DNA of 47,638 bases, from positions 1-47,638 of the forward strand of contig JABCZK010000039.1 of the NCBI GenBank assembly GCA_013289695.1, written 5' to 3'. Below the pieces are notes generated by a model. It did no database searches and had not been told where the DNA came from. It was given only the letters and a program-made list of their open reading frames with translations. Below, piece after piece: positions 25,608 through 34,167 of this stretch. Both the position numbers and the translations under genes were made by a program. How positions within the stretch are numbered: the stretch's first letter is position 1; each line of letters begins with the position of its first letter. This DNA is from Acidobacteriota bacterium (lineage in GTDB: Bacteria; Acidobacteriota; Terriglobia; Acidiferrales; UBA7541).

Positions 25608-26435
25608 GTGCAAACGCAGACTGAAGGTAAAACTTCCGGAGGTAAATCCTGGGACGGTCGGTTGCGCATTGCGGGAACCATACTTCGCGCGCTGTTGCTG
25701 CTGGCGGGGATTGCCGCTCTGGTATTTCCCGCTTCGGCGGCCGACGAGAATTTTCATCACATCTATCCATTGGCCGCGGGCGGAAGCTTCGCGCTGGAAA
25801 ATGTGAACGGATCCGTGCAGGTGGAGGGCTGGAGCCGCGACGAAGTGGAGGTGAGCGCGGTGAAGACCGCCGCGCGCAGCGATTCGCGCGACCTGTCGCA
25901 GGTGAAGATCGAAGTGGACGACAGCCATCCGGGACAAGTGGCGGTGCACACGCGCTACCCGCAAGGCGAAGGCGCAGAAGTTGCGGTGGAATACCACGTG
26001 CATGTGCCTTATCGCGTGCTGCTGGGCAGCATCGAGACGGTGAACGGCAGCGTAACCGTGCGCGGAATCGAGGGCGGCGGGGAGTTGCGGTCCGTGAACG
26101 GCAACGTGGAAGTTTTCGACAGCTCCGGGCGATTCAGCGAGAAAACCACGAATGGAAATTTGCGGCTGGAGTTGCGCCAGTTGATGGCCGGCGGCCCGAT
26201 GAATCTGGAGACCGTGAACGGCTCGGTGGTGCTGGGTCTCCCCGAGGGCGCGCGGGCGGATCTGAAAGTGCTCGCGATGAATGGAGATTTTTATTCGGAA
26301 TTGCCGGTTACTTCCGCAGCGAGTACGCCCGCGGCGCGCGCGTTCCGTGCCAAGCTGGGAACCGGCGGCGGGCAAATTTCGGTGCGAACGATTAATGGCG
26401 GCATACGTCTGGTGGTGCAACGGCCGGGCGTCTGA
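25608..26435 (+). CDS. exported DUF4097 protein, second copy
   Basis: A 275-residue protein started at GTG 25608, which follows AAGGGGG by seven bases; the open frame extends upstream without coding character. A signal peptide (ILRALLLLAGIAALVFPASAAD) precedes a DUF4097 domain with repeats such as ENVNGSVQVEGWS, ETVNGSVTVRG, RSVNGNVEVFD, TTNGNLRLEL and ETVNGSVVLGL. Its domain is shorter and lacks the coiled coil of the upstream protein. The 128-base gap from the preceding gene holds no recognisable gene. It likely works with the same cassette in the envelope. Confidence 0.8.
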   Translation: MQTQTEGKTSGGKSWDGRLRIAGTILRALLLLAGIAALVFPASAADENFHHIYPLAAGGSFALENVNGSVQVEGWSRDEVEVSAVKTAARSDSRDLSQVKIEVDDSHPGQVAVHTRYPQGEGAEVAVEYHVHVPYRVLLGSIETVNGSVTVRGIEGGGELRSVNGNVEVFDSSGRFSEKTTNGNLRLELRQLMAGGPMNLETVNGSVVLGLPEGARADLKVLAMNGDFYSELPVTSAASTPAARAFRAKLGTGGGQISVRTINGGIRLVVQRPGV

Positions 26436-26471
26436 CGGGGCGTAATTCACCCATAAGAGAGGACAAATGGC

Positions 26472-27755
26472 ATGAAGCACTTTCAACGCTTGAACCTTGT
26501 CGGCTGGGGCTTGCTGCTGGTGACGATGGGGATGACTCCGGGAGCCTTGCCCGGTCAGACCACCGCAGGCACCCCACAACAAACCACGAAGACGCCTGCT
26601 CCGGTCGCACCTTCCGCTTCTACTCCCACTCTCACAACACCTGCTGCGCCCGATTCGGCTGACGAACAGGGGTGCTTGCACGGCAACGTTTCCCTGGAAG
26701 TTCCCTTGGAACAAATCGGCGAGGCGGTACGTAGTATAGATAGCAGGATTGAGCGGGCGGAAATCGCGCGCGCGGTCCAACAGGAACTGCGCGAAAACCT
26801 CGCCAATCTGAACGAGCGAGTGCGGCAGGAGGTGCAGATGAGTTCCCCCGAGATGCAGAGATTAGAAAATCTCTCGGCCCAGCTGCGGCTCAACCAAGGG
26901 CAATTCGACGCGAGCGCGAGCGAACTGGCGACGCGGGCGGCGGAACTGGCGGATCAGGCGCAGGAAAAGAGCGTGGAAGTGCAAGGACCGGGCGTATTCG
27001 TCACGGCGGATGAGGATGGCAGCGGATGGCTCGGCGTCGAGATCGGCGAAGTGACCGCGGAAAAAGCGAAGGACCTGAAACTGACGGCGCAGCGCGGCGT
27101 GGTGGTGATGGACGTCGAGCCGGACGGGCCGGCGGCGAAGGCCGGGCTGAAAGAAAATGATGTGATCACGCAGTACGACGGGCAGGTGGTGGAAGGCACG
27201 GTGCAGTTCCGGCGACTGGTGCGTGAGACTCCGACGGGGCGGACAGTGGGGCTGGTGATTTCACGGAACGGCGCAACGCAGAATGTTTCGGTGGAGTTGG
27301 GCGAGCGCAGCGCGTTTTTCGAGAGGCGGCTGAAGGGCAAGATGCGCGATTTCGATAACGCGTTTTCATTCTCCATGCCCAATCAGGATTTCACGCTGGC
27401 GATGCCGCCGGTCGATGCGCGCATGCCGTCGCTGGGGATCAACGCGGAAGATCTGTCTGGCCAGCTGGGAGGTTATTTTGGCGCGCCGGATGGGACGGGG
27501 ATTCTAATTCGCGAAGTGCGTTCCGGAACGCCGGCGGACAAGGCGGGATTGAAGGCTGGCGATGTGATCGTGAAAGTGGACGGCAAGCCGATTCGCACGC
27601 TGTCTGATTTGCGGGCGGAGTTGCGGGAGAAGAGCGACCAGAAAACGGTGGCTCTGGGAATTATCCGCAAGTCTGCGGAGATGAGCGTGACGGTGGGGAT
27701 TGAAAGGCCGCAACCGAGTGAATCGAGCCACGTGGTGCGGCGCGCCGAGCTATAG
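26472..27755 (+). CDS. exported protein with two PDZ domains, no protease domain
   Basis: A 427-residue protein. After a signal sequence (LNLVGWGLLLVTMGMTPGALPG) and a Pro/Thr-rich linker, residues about 75-170 form a helical, coiled-coil-like region (IERAEIARAVQQELRENLANLNERV). PDZ1 spans about 186-277 (GWLGVEIGEV ... KAGLKENDVITQYDG) and PDZ2 about 321-410 (PADKAGLKAGDVIVKVDGKPI). No trypsin-like or zinc-metalloprotease motif is present, so it is unlike DegP or RseP; it should bind C-terminal peptides of exported proteins. AGAGGA is nine bases upstream of the ATG. As the last gene of the sigma/anti-sigma cassette it may be a sensor or scaffold. A strong hairpin follows. Confidence 0.85.
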   Translation: MKHFQRLNLVGWGLLLVTMGMTPGALPGQTTAGTPQQTTKTPAPVAPSASTPTLTTPAAPDSADEQGCLHGNVSLEVPLEQIGEAVRSIDSRIERAEIARAVQQELRENLANLNERVRQEVQMSSPEMQRLENLSAQLRLNQGQFDASASELATRAAELADQAQEKSVEVQGPGVFVTADEDGSGWLGVEIGEVTAEKAKDLKLTAQRGVVVMDVEPDGPAAKAGLKENDVITQYDGQVVEGTVQFRRLVRETPTGRTVGLVISRNGATQNVSVELGERSAFFERRLKGKMRDFDNAFSFSMPNQDFTLAMPPVDARMPSLGINAEDLSGQLGGYFGAPDGTGILIREVRSGTPADKAGLKAGDVIVKVDGKPIRTLSDLRAELREKSDQKTVALGIIRKSAEMSVTVGIERPQPSESSHVVRRAEL

Positions 27756-27785
27756 AAGTTACATCGAGAATGTCTGGCCATGATC

Positions 27786-27820
27786 GAAAAGCGGGCTTCA
27801 GCTCCTGAAGCCCGCTTTTC
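27786..27820. terminator. bidirectional intrinsic terminator
   Basis: A perfect 16-bp stem, GAAAAGCGGGCTTCAG, three-base loop CTC, and its complement ending CCCGCTTTTC. The arms are A- and T-flanked, so it can serve both the PDZ gene on the plus strand and the WG-repeat gene on the minus strand. It is the best terminator in the window. Confidence 0.85.
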
Positions 27821-27892
27821 GGCAAGGGGTCATTTTCCAATTGGCTGGCTAACCACTGAGGGCAACTGCCCACCCGCGGCGAGATGTCCCGT

Positions 27893-28519
27893 TCAATTTT
27901 CGGGCTTTATCCGAGCCACAACAAACCCTTTTGTATTTATTTGAAACCATTCTCCCCCGGCAAAGACATGATACTCACAATCGTGATCCACGCATTTGCT
28001 CTCGCAACCGCTGCGAACTTTGGCAGTACCCTCTTCAAAGTTCATCGCACCGTCATAGCTGGTGGGCACCACAATTTGTCCTTTGCGATTCGCAAAACCG
28101 TACTTTTTGTTTCTCACGACCCGCACCAGTCCATCGTGGAATGAGTCAGCCCAGTTGTCCATTCCAGGCACACCAATTATCACGGCCCTTCCTGTACGGT
28201 TGACATACATAAAACCTTCTTTTGCGGACAGCACGGGCGCCAGACCGTACGAATCGAACTGCAGTAATTTCAAAACCGCGTGTGAGATGAGGAATTTTCC
28301 ATCTGCCGCTTGATGGATACAGTCAGGAATCGCGCCACGCTCAAAGTCGAATAGGCACGACGTAGTTGGGCCATCAAGGGTTGGAAAGTCGGATTGATTG
28401 GCCGGAGTTGCAAGTGCTTGTGGGGGTATGCGCCTGCCTCGGCCCGTCGCACTTTGCACTACTCCTGTGAACAGAATGACAATAATGAAGAGAGTCCGAA
28501 GGGAGCGCCTCGCTGGCAT
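27893..28519 (-). CDS. exported WG-repeat protein
   Basis: A 208-residue protein from ATG 28519, chosen because the signal sequence (LRTLFIIVILFTGVVQSATG) begins right after it; the frame is open upstream to 28624. The later part shows WG repeats: GFMYVNRTGRAVIIG, RNKKYGFANRKGQIVVPTSY, ending GEWFQINTKGFVVA, with the GFxNxxGxxVxPxxYxxA pattern. A cysteine-rich loop (SGCESKCVDHDCEYH) sits between the last repeats. The function of WG proteins is unknown; they are secreted and may be adhesive or structural. It lies on the opposite strand between the two sigma cassettes and shares the terminator at 27786. Confidence 0.75.
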   Translation of the reverse strand: MPARRSLRTLFIIVILFTGVVQSATGRGRRIPPQALATPANQSDFPTLDGPTTSCLFDFERGAIPDCIHQAADGKFLISHAVLKLLQFDSYGLAPVLSAKEGFMYVNRTGRAVIIGVPGMDNWADSFHDGLVRVVRNKKYGFANRKGQIVVPTSYDGAMNFEEGTAKVRSGCESKCVDHDCEYHVFAGGEWFQINTKGFVVARIKPEN

Positions 28520-28677
28520 TTGTCCCAATCCTACAACCCTCGAGTTAGGACGGCGCAATTCATGATAAACGCGCCATCGGAAATTTAACCACAACTGTTG
28601 TTTCGGTACCGAGTCAGACTTCAATTCGCGGCCTTATCGGCAGTTAGGCGCGCCGGTGTTCTCTTCCCGAAATCGTA

Positions 28678-29226
28678 CTACTTCCGCGCCTGCCTAAAAC
28701 AAGCTACGGCCATCAGCACGCATAATCCGGCGAAGACGGAGAACATCATGGGGGATTCCGCCGGTGCGGCCTGTGCCACGTAGCTGAATATCGCGGCGAA
28801 GAGGAGCGCGAATGAACCCAAAACCCATAGCGCAAGGTGACTGGTTTTCGCGGTGCCTGTGGAAACGCCGGGGTAAGTGATCAGGCCGGACTGTGGGTCG
28901 TAGACCGCGAGGCCGTGTTTGCGCGCCAAACTCTCCACCAACTGGCCGACGTCCGTGGCCTTAGGCCAGACGCAAGACATGATCAGGTGACCGGCTGAGC
29001 GGTCGAGTTTGCAACTCCAAGGGCTGTGGTCGTGATCGTCGATTGTGTCTAGCGGGATCGTGTTGATTTCAGGGTGCTTGGCGGTTAGCTCCGCGTAAAA
29101 CCCATCGACTGCGGGATTCGGTACGACGCCGCTCGCATCACCGTCACACAGACGCACGTAGAATTCCCCGGCCTCTTTGTTGCCGATTCGTTTGTCTGGA
29201 TACCGAACACCGAGATCAAAACTCAT
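28678..29226 (-). CDS. unknown protein with C-terminal membrane hairpin
   Basis: A 182-residue protein. The N-terminal 125 residues are soluble and contain a compact domain (RYPDKRIGNKEAGEFYVRLC, YAELTAKHPEINTIP, SAGHLIMSCVWPKATDV); the C-terminus has two hydrophobic helices (about 132-152 and 160-176). AAGGGA precedes the ATG by four to five bases. I have a vague impression of a widespread soil-bacterial family with the same N-terminus, but can name no function. No neighbour on the same strand is close enough to be an obvious partner. Confidence 0.62.
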   Translation of the reverse strand: MSFDLGVRYPDKRIGNKEAGEFYVRLCDGDASGVVPNPAVDGFYAELTAKHPEINTIPLDTIDDHDHSPWSCKLDRSAGHLIMSCVWPKATDVGQLVESLARKHGLAVYDPQSGLITYPGVSTGTAKTSHLALWVLGSFALLFAAIFSYVAQAAPAESPMMFSVFAGLCVLMAVACFRQARK

Positions 29227-29337
29227 TGGTTCCCTTGCGCCTACGGCGGGAAGTGGCTACGGCCGAAAAAATGTTAGCTTGAAAATACACAAATATACAT
29301 CGAGAAAGCAAACCTGACAGACGCGCCAAGGAGCGGA

Positions 29338-30117
29338 TTATTCGCGGATGATTTCGGCGTTGGCGGCGGGGGCTACCAGGCGCTCGAGCTTGGCGCCGTC
29401 GAGGAATAGATCAATTTCGTTGTCTTCGGTTCTTACGCGCAATTCTTGGACTTTCTGGCCGTTCACTACCTGCTCGCCCATGGAATCTACTGTGACGGTG
29501 CCGGGGGTCATCTCCTGCGGAACGAGCACGGAGAAGCTTTGCTCGCCTTTCTTGTCCCAGTCATAGAGGCGCGCTAAAAACGTGTACTGGTAATACAGAT
29601 TGTCATCGAGCACCACCACGAGCGGAGCAGCGAAGGTGAATTGCTGGGTGAAGGGCTTGGCGCCTTCGAGGTGCAGTTCGATGGTGGCGGTGACGTCGGC
29701 GAAGCGTATCGTGGCGGAAGCTTTTTTGGCGCCTTGCGTGGACCATTCGTAGCGCACCGGCACGCCGTCGGCGTGCACGACGAGAGATCCAGAGACGTGC
29801 GTATTTCCCTTGGGCGATTGCAGCTCGGTGCTGCCGTGAGCGGTCCAATCGCCGCCATTCGGCGCAATGCTGAATTCTTCCTTGCCGATTTGCTGGCCGC
29901 TGACGAGGATCTTAAACGTGCCTTTGTCGGCGGCGAGTGGCGCGATGAGCGCGTGCGATCGCGGCGGCAGTATGCTCGCTTGGGATGCAGAGTGGAGCGC
30001 GAGAAGCGACGCGCCGATGATTCCGAGCGCGATGGCCAGCGCAACGTGCGGTGCGAGGCGTGCGGCGAAGCCGTGCGGGAAACAGTTCCTCCGGCTGCGT
30101 GCGGAGTTTTCGTTCAT
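29338..30117 (-). CDS. exported protein of unknown function, possibly DUF3108-like
   Basis: A 259-residue protein with a signal sequence or anchor (APHVALAIALGIIGASLLALHSASQ, about 23-47). The remainder is beta-rich and resembles periplasmic DUF3108/DUF6134-type proteins (KGTFKILVSGQQIGKEEFSI near residue 65; ADGVPVRYEWSTQG; VLDDNLYYQYTFLARLYDW). The start overlaps the stop of the shikimate kinase gene by the four bases ATGA, so it is co-translated with that gene. Nothing links it to aromatic biosynthesis. Family call is tentative. Confidence 0.65.
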   Translation of the reverse strand: MNENSARSRRNCFPHGFAARLAPHVALAIALGIIGASLLALHSASQASILPPRSHALIAPLAADKGTFKILVSGQQIGKEEFSIAPNGGDWTAHGSTELQSPKGNTHVSGSLVVHADGVPVRYEWSTQGAKKASATIRFADVTATIELHLEGAKPFTQQFTFAAPLVVVLDDNLYYQYTFLARLYDWDKKGEQSFSVLVPQEMTPGTVTVDSMGEQVVNGQKVQELRVRTEDNEIDLFLDGAKLERLVAPAANAEIIRE

Positions 30118-30659
30118 GCGATCACCTTCGGGAAAATGCCCAACGCGACGATTTGCTCCACTACGCGCAGGGGCTCGATATTCGACTCCACACGGTAATC
30201 CGCAATCTCGTAGGAAGGCAAGCGTTCCTGGTACAGATTGCGAAAACTTGCTTCGTCGCGGAACAGCGGACGGTCCTGAATATGGGCGATGCGCCTGAGC
30301 AATTCATCTACGGGGCATTGCAGCCAGACCAGCACGGCGCCGGCTTGGCGCAACAGCGCAAGATTCTGCGGTTGCGCGCTGGTGCCGCCGCCCAGCGAGA
30401 CGACGCGAGGTTTCTGCTGCGCAGCGGCTTCGCCGACGATGCGCTGCAGCTGTTCGTGCTCGATTTTGCGGAATTCCAGTTCGCCGCGCTTGGCAAATAT
30501 TTCCGGGATGGATTGCTCCGCGGCCTCGACGATGCGTTTATCGAGGTCCACGTGCTGCCAGCCGATTTGGCGGCCGAGCAGGCGCGCTACCGTGGACTTG
30601 CCGCTGCCCATAAAGCCGATCAGGCAGACGAGCGCGCGCGCGCGGGGCTCAGTGGTCAT
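30114..30659 (-). CDS. aroK: shikimate kinase
   Basis: A 181-residue protein started at ATG 30659; the open frame runs to a TTG at 30707 but shikimate kinases begin near the P-loop. GFMGSGKST (15-23) binds ATP; DLDKRI (38-43) coordinates the substrate side; EFRKIE (62-67) contains the shikimate-binding arginine; LGGGT (89-93) is the family signature; DRPLF belongs to the lid. It phosphorylates shikimate at the 3-hydroxyl in chorismate synthesis, in the cytoplasm. Only one pathway gene is visible. The stop overlaps the downstream exported protein gene (ATGA). Confidence 0.9.
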   Translation of the reverse strand: MTTEPRARALVCLIGFMGSGKSTVARLLGRQIGWQHVDLDKRIVEAAEQSIPEIFAKRGELEFRKIEHEQLQRIVGEAAAQQKPRVVSLGGGTSAQPQNLALLRQAGAVLVWLQCPVDELLRRIAHIQDRPLFRDEASFRNLYQERLPSYEIADYRVESNIEPLRVVEQIVALGIFPKVIA

Positions 30660-30727
30660 CGGTGCGATTTGTGTGACGAACGGGCCAAGCAATCGATTCT
30701 TGGGCAATGCTTAGACAATTCTTAGAA

Positions 30728-31618
30728 TCAGTCACGCTTTAGAATGTTGATTGTACCATCGAAGGAGGTCATCTCAATCTTGGCGCGGCCTTCGTTGAAA
30801 GTGCCAAACAGAGCGTTGCCCCAGCGCGGCATGAAATGGCGCTGGTGGGTCGAGGGCGTCAGCTTCGCTTCGTTGTTCACTTTGCCTTTGAGTGAGGTGG
30901 CGCTGAGGTCGAAGGAATCTCCGGGCGAGAAGCGCACCTCGATCACGCCGCTGTAATTCTTCAGTGAGTAGGTCCCGTTGGGAAGAAACTCGCCGTTGAA
31001 TAGAATGTTGCCGGAGGAAGTTTGCGCCCAGACGTGATAGCTGCGCAGATTGAGCAGGCGGAAATTGCCGCTGATGGAAGAAGCTTCAATGCGGCCGGCG
31101 CAGCGAATGCATGTGAAGGAGCCGCCTACGGTCTTGACGGAGAGATAGCCCGCGGCGTCTTCGAGGTCCACAGCGGCGGCGACGGTTTCGACGTTCATAT
31201 CGCCGAGCACGTTGGCGACGCTGACGTTTCCGGCGTCATTGTGAATTTGCAGCTCAGCATCTTCCGGGACGTTAATCTGAAAATCGGCGCGCATATCGTC
31301 CGGCGCGACGGAGTCTGAAAGTTCACGCGTGGAAACATCCACGCGATTGCCCATTTGTTCAGCGTCCACTTCGATGCGATCGCTGGCCGGAGTGGAAATG
31401 ACCATGACTTCGGATTTGGTCCAGGCCTTCACGGTGATGAGGCCGTTGGGATTGTGGATCGTGATGACCGGATGAGCAGCGACTTTGAAATGCTGTTCCT
31501 GGCGGCGCGGCGCGGCGGAGACGGCGCTGCAGAGCAGTAGACTCGGAACGAGAAGTCCCGCGGTCTTCCACTTCGACTTGGGAAGCCACTGCGCCGGAAC
31601 AAAGTGAGAAGTGCTCAT
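30728..31618 (-). CDS. exported DUF4097 protein of the second sigma cassette
   Basis: A 296-residue protein with a signal peptide (WKTAGLLVPSLLLCSAVSAAP, about 17-37). The domain has the beta-helix repeat style of DUF4097: NPNGLITVKAW, NDAGNVSVANVLG, AAAVDLEDAAGYLSVKTVGG, ASSISGNFRLLN and TSSGNILFNG. It is less regular than the two copies in the first cassette. The start overlaps the stop of the anti-sigma gene (ATGA), showing translational coupling. Presumed envelope protein; precise role unknown. Confidence 0.82.
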   Translation of the reverse strand: MSTSHFVPAQWLPKSKWKTAGLLVPSLLLCSAVSAAPRRQEQHFKVAAHPVITIHNPNGLITVKAWTKSEVMVISTPASDRIEVDAEQMGNRVDVSTRELSDSVAPDDMRADFQINVPEDAELQIHNDAGNVSVANVLGDMNVETVAAAVDLEDAAGYLSVKTVGGSFTCIRCAGRIEASSISGNFRLLNLRSYHVWAQTSSGNILFNGEFLPNGTYSLKNYSGVIEVRFSPGDSFDLSATSLKGKVNNEAKLTPSTHQRHFMPRWGNALFGTFNEGRAKIEMTSFDGTINILKRD

Positions 31619-32301
31619 TGGACGTTTTCTCCGCGTTCAGTCATTTGCGTCAGCAAGTCCGCCTTTTGCTGATACGCTTCGTAGAGATAATCCCGCGCCA
31701 CTTCGTTCTGGGGTTCTTCGCTGACACTTTTTTCACACAAAGCGATGTAGTTGTCAACGATAGCCAGGTTCTGATGCAGAGAGGCGGCGACAGCCGGATT
31801 GGAACGGGTCACGTAGGAGTTCGAATTTTGTTCGGCGAAATTGAGCTGGGCGCTGAGCGGCGAAGTGGAAATTTGCGTGCCCTTGAGCCAGCGCGCTTCG
31901 TTTACGCGCTTGTGGACGGGGCCGCTGAGCGCGAAAGCTACGGCGACGAGCGCCGCGAGATACGCGCCAGCCAGCGCGGGACGCGGCAGCCGCGGGAATA
32001 GACCGGCAAACCATCCGGCGCGCGGTGAGGCGGCTTGCGCACGGTCCACGCTCGCAGGAATGGTTTCGCGGATAAGACCTTCCTGTTCGAGTTGCGCGCG
32101 CAGCGCAGTCCATACTCGCTCGGGCGCATCCTGCTCTGTGGCGCTCCAGCTGCGACCTGCCGTGTGGATCGCCTCCAAATCTTTGATGACGCTCGAGCAA
32201 TTCGGGCAAGCGCGGACGTGCGCTTCGGCGTCCCGCGAGCGTTCGCCCTCCATCCAGGGCTCGAGATAACTCAGAAATTCCCTGCAAGTGATGGTGGCCA
32301 T
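31615..32301 (-). CDS. zinc-finger transmembrane anti-sigma factor
   Basis: A 228-residue protein. The zf-HC2 motif is Cys6 then His28-x3-Cys32-x2-Cys35. A membrane helix spans about 109-126 (PALAGAYLAALVAVAFAL). The outer part (about 130-228) ends in a helical region (IVDNYIALCEKSVSEEPQNEVARDYLYEAYQQKADLL) and has no HEAT repeats, unlike the anti-sigma factor of the other cassette. It should hold the ECF factor encoded immediately upstream (gap of three bases) until a signal arrives. The stop overlaps the DUF4097 start. Confidence 0.88.
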   Translation of the reverse strand: MATITCREFLSYLEPWMEGERSRDAEAHVRACPNCSSVIKDLEAIHTAGRSWSATEQDAPERVWTALRAQLEQEGLIRETIPASVDRAQAASPRAGWFAGLFPRLPRPALAGAYLAALVAVAFALSGPVHKRVNEARWLKGTQISTSPLSAQLNFAEQNSNSYVTRSNPAVAASLHQNLAIVDNYIALCEKSVSEEPQNEVARDYLYEAYQQKADLLTQMTERGENVQ

Positions 32302-32304
32302 GGT

Positions 32305-32949
32305 TCAGTCCTTGCCGCCGCTATCCGCGCTGGCGGCCTTACGATCTTCGCGGGCTTGGGCACGCAGCGCTTCGTGAAGCAGTTCGCGGAGGCGCATGCG
32401 AGCCTTGTGCAATTGAGATTTCGAGTTGCCGATCGAGCAAGCCATGATTTCCGCAATCTCATTGTGTTCGTAGCCTTGCACATCGTGCAGGACGAACACC
32501 GACTTGTAACCGGGCGGCAGCTGCTCCACCGCGCGCTGCAGGTTGACCCGGTCAATCGAGCCACTGAGCCGCAAATCCGGGCCGCCGAAGTCGCGCCGCG
32601 GACCTCCGGATTCTTCGTCCGGCTCGGTCAGCTCTTCGAGCGAGCTTTCGTTGCCGGATTTCTTGCGCAGCTTCATGAGCACGACGTTGACGGCAAGCCG
32701 ATGCAGCCAGGTCGAAAACGCCGACTCACCGCGGAAGGTTGCGATCTTCCGGAAAAGCTGGAGGAACGCTTCCTGGGTCAGGTCTTCCGCCTCGGCGGTA
32801 TTACCCACCATCCGCAAGCAGAGCGAATAGACCCGCCGGTTATGCAGGCGGTAGAGGCGTTCAAAAGCAACCGCGTCGCCCTGTTGGGCGAGGCGGATGG
32901 CCTCGGCCTCCGGCAATTCCCCGGTATCGATTCGTCTCGTTCGGGCCAC
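32305..32949 (-). CDS. ECF-type sigma factor of the second cassette
   Basis: A 214-residue sigma factor beginning at GTG 32949. Region 2 (about 25-98) includes [22 protein letters not shown] and [21 protein letters not shown]; region 4 (about 135-192) includes [41 protein letters not shown]. The HNEIAEIM...SKSQLHKAR helix-turn-helix resembles the widespread RpoE-like group of ECF factors seen in Acidobacteriota. It heads a minus-strand operon with its anti-sigma factor and DUF4097 protein. The 333 bases upstream must contain the promoter, but no core motif was recognised with confidence. Confidence 0.88.
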   Translation of the reverse strand: MARTRRIDTGELPEAEAIRLAQQGDAVAFERLYRLHNRRVYSLCLRMVGNTAEAEDLTQEAFLQLFRKIATFRGESAFSTWLHRLAVNVVLMKLRKKSGNESSLEELTEPDEESGGPRRDFGGPDLRLSGSIDRVNLQRAVEQLPPGYKSVFVLHDVQGYEHNEIAEIMACSIGNSKSQLHKARMRLRELLHEALRAQAREDRKAASADSGGKD

Positions 32950-33282
32950 GCTACCCGTCGGGGCGCATCCCTAGTTGCGATGCATCGCCCGCTCCCTGAG
33001 TTGTACTTGTAGTCCTATACCCGCAACGAATTCGCCACCGGTAAGGGTTGACGGGTTGCGTCGCGATGGGCGAAAGGCGAAAAGACCCGCGCACCGCCTT
33101 GCGCTGAAACACTCAATCATTTTGGCTGGATTCGGTTCATACGTCCAGCCTCGAAGCTCGCACCTGCCGCGGCTTGCGACGGCATTTCCAACTGGAAAAA
33201 CCTCGGGAACATGCACGTTAGACGATGTCCGAGCGCATCGGCAAGCCGTGGCTCGGGCGATTCTACCAATATTGGAAGGAAA
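32950..33282. other. gene-free region upstream of the second sigma gene
   Basis: About 330 bases with no supported gene, between the sigma gene and an unknown minus-strand gene. It should hold the sigma cassette's promoter; an AACCC-containing stretch (minus strand, near 33045-33055) is compatible with an ECF -35 but spacing to a -10 could not be established. Confidence 0.4.
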
Positions 33283-33996
33283 CTAAGCCGAGGCGCGACT
33301 GATGCGCGTCCGGGGTGCGACGGTGGTTCGCCGCTCGGGTGCGGGCATGGCGTCCAGGTCAGCGGCGAAGGCGCTCAGTTGTTCAGCGGGTAGGGCGCGA
33401 AGGAAGGACTTCACCAGTATTTCCGCTTCGCGCAGGCAGGTGGTGAAATCATAGTGCAGGCATTCCAGCTTTTCCCAGCTGTCGCCGGGTTGCACGGAGA
33501 TTCCGGAGGCGACATCCCCGGCTGCGTCATTATATTCACCTGCGAGCTTCTGCAGAGTTTCCGACAGGATGCGCAATTTTTGGAAATACCGGGAGCGGCT
33601 GGCAAAGAGGACGCGGTGGAGGAACTCGTTCCAGGAGGCCGCGGTCTGCGCCGTTTCACCGCGAAAGTTCTCCGCATCCAGCGGGGCGACACTGGGAACG
33701 TTGCTGATATGGCGACCACGGTCGGTAAGCACTCCGCAGGCGCCGACGAGCGACGCCGCCAGGCGCGACAGCAGGTCGGCGGAGATGGAGACCTGCTGGC
33801 GAGCGCGAACCAGTTCTCCGCGCGCACGCAGGGAGAATGCGTCGTCGAGCGAGACGCTCAGCATCGCGTAGAAAGTCTCCCAACGATGGACCACGGCGTC
33901 GAACAACTGGACTTTGTCTCGCGGCAACCACGCGATCCAATCATCCGAGACGCTGCGTCGTGAGGAGGAAGTGCCTGGCTTCCGCTTCAAGAACAC
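33283..33996 (-). CDS. unknown helical protein
   Basis: A 237-residue protein beginning at GTG 33996, with GGGGGC about six bases upstream. It is rich in long helices (LFDAVVHRWETFYAMLSVSLDD, FQKLRILSETLQKLAGEYND) and has no signal peptide or membrane helix. A helical bundle of roughly 200 residues is likely. No family was recognised. It reads away from lysS, and there is no clear operon partner: 333 bases separate it from the sigma gene downstream. Confidence 0.6.
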   Translation of the reverse strand: MFLKRKPGTSSSRRSVSDDWIAWLPRDKVQLFDAVVHRWETFYAMLSVSLDDAFSLRARGELVRARQQVSISADLLSRLAASLVGACGVLTDRGRHISNVPSVAPLDAENFRGETAQTAASWNEFLHRVLFASRSRYFQKLRILSETLQKLAGEYNDAAGDVASGISVQPGDSWEKLECLHYDFTTCLREAEILVKSFLRALPAEQLSAFAADLDAMPAPERRTTVAPRTRISRASA

Positions 33997-34063
33997 GCTG
34001 CCCCCAAGCTGAGCGGGCAGTATACCACCGGTTTCAAGTGACGGAGCCTTCGGAGGCGATTTC

Positions 34064-34093
34064 TTGACGCTTCTGGAACGCGACCGCTATACT
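34064..34093 (+). promoter_or_regulatory. sigma-70-type promoter of lysS
   Basis: TTGACG (34064-34069), an 18-base spacer and TATACT (34088-34093) match the housekeeping consensus at ten of twelve positions. Transcription would start near 34100. That leaves only about ten bases before ATG 34111, which supports the later start codon for lysS. Confidence 0.7.
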
Positions 34094-34167
34094 GCCGCCC
34101 GGCTCTCCGCATGGCCCGCCAGATTGTTGGTGCGCACGGTCACGGCCACCGAAAGGAAGTTGACCCG

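Noticed and set aside
32950..33282. Possible ECF promoter with an AACCC -35
   Set aside because: The -10 element and spacing could not be fixed, so it is not listed as a promoter.
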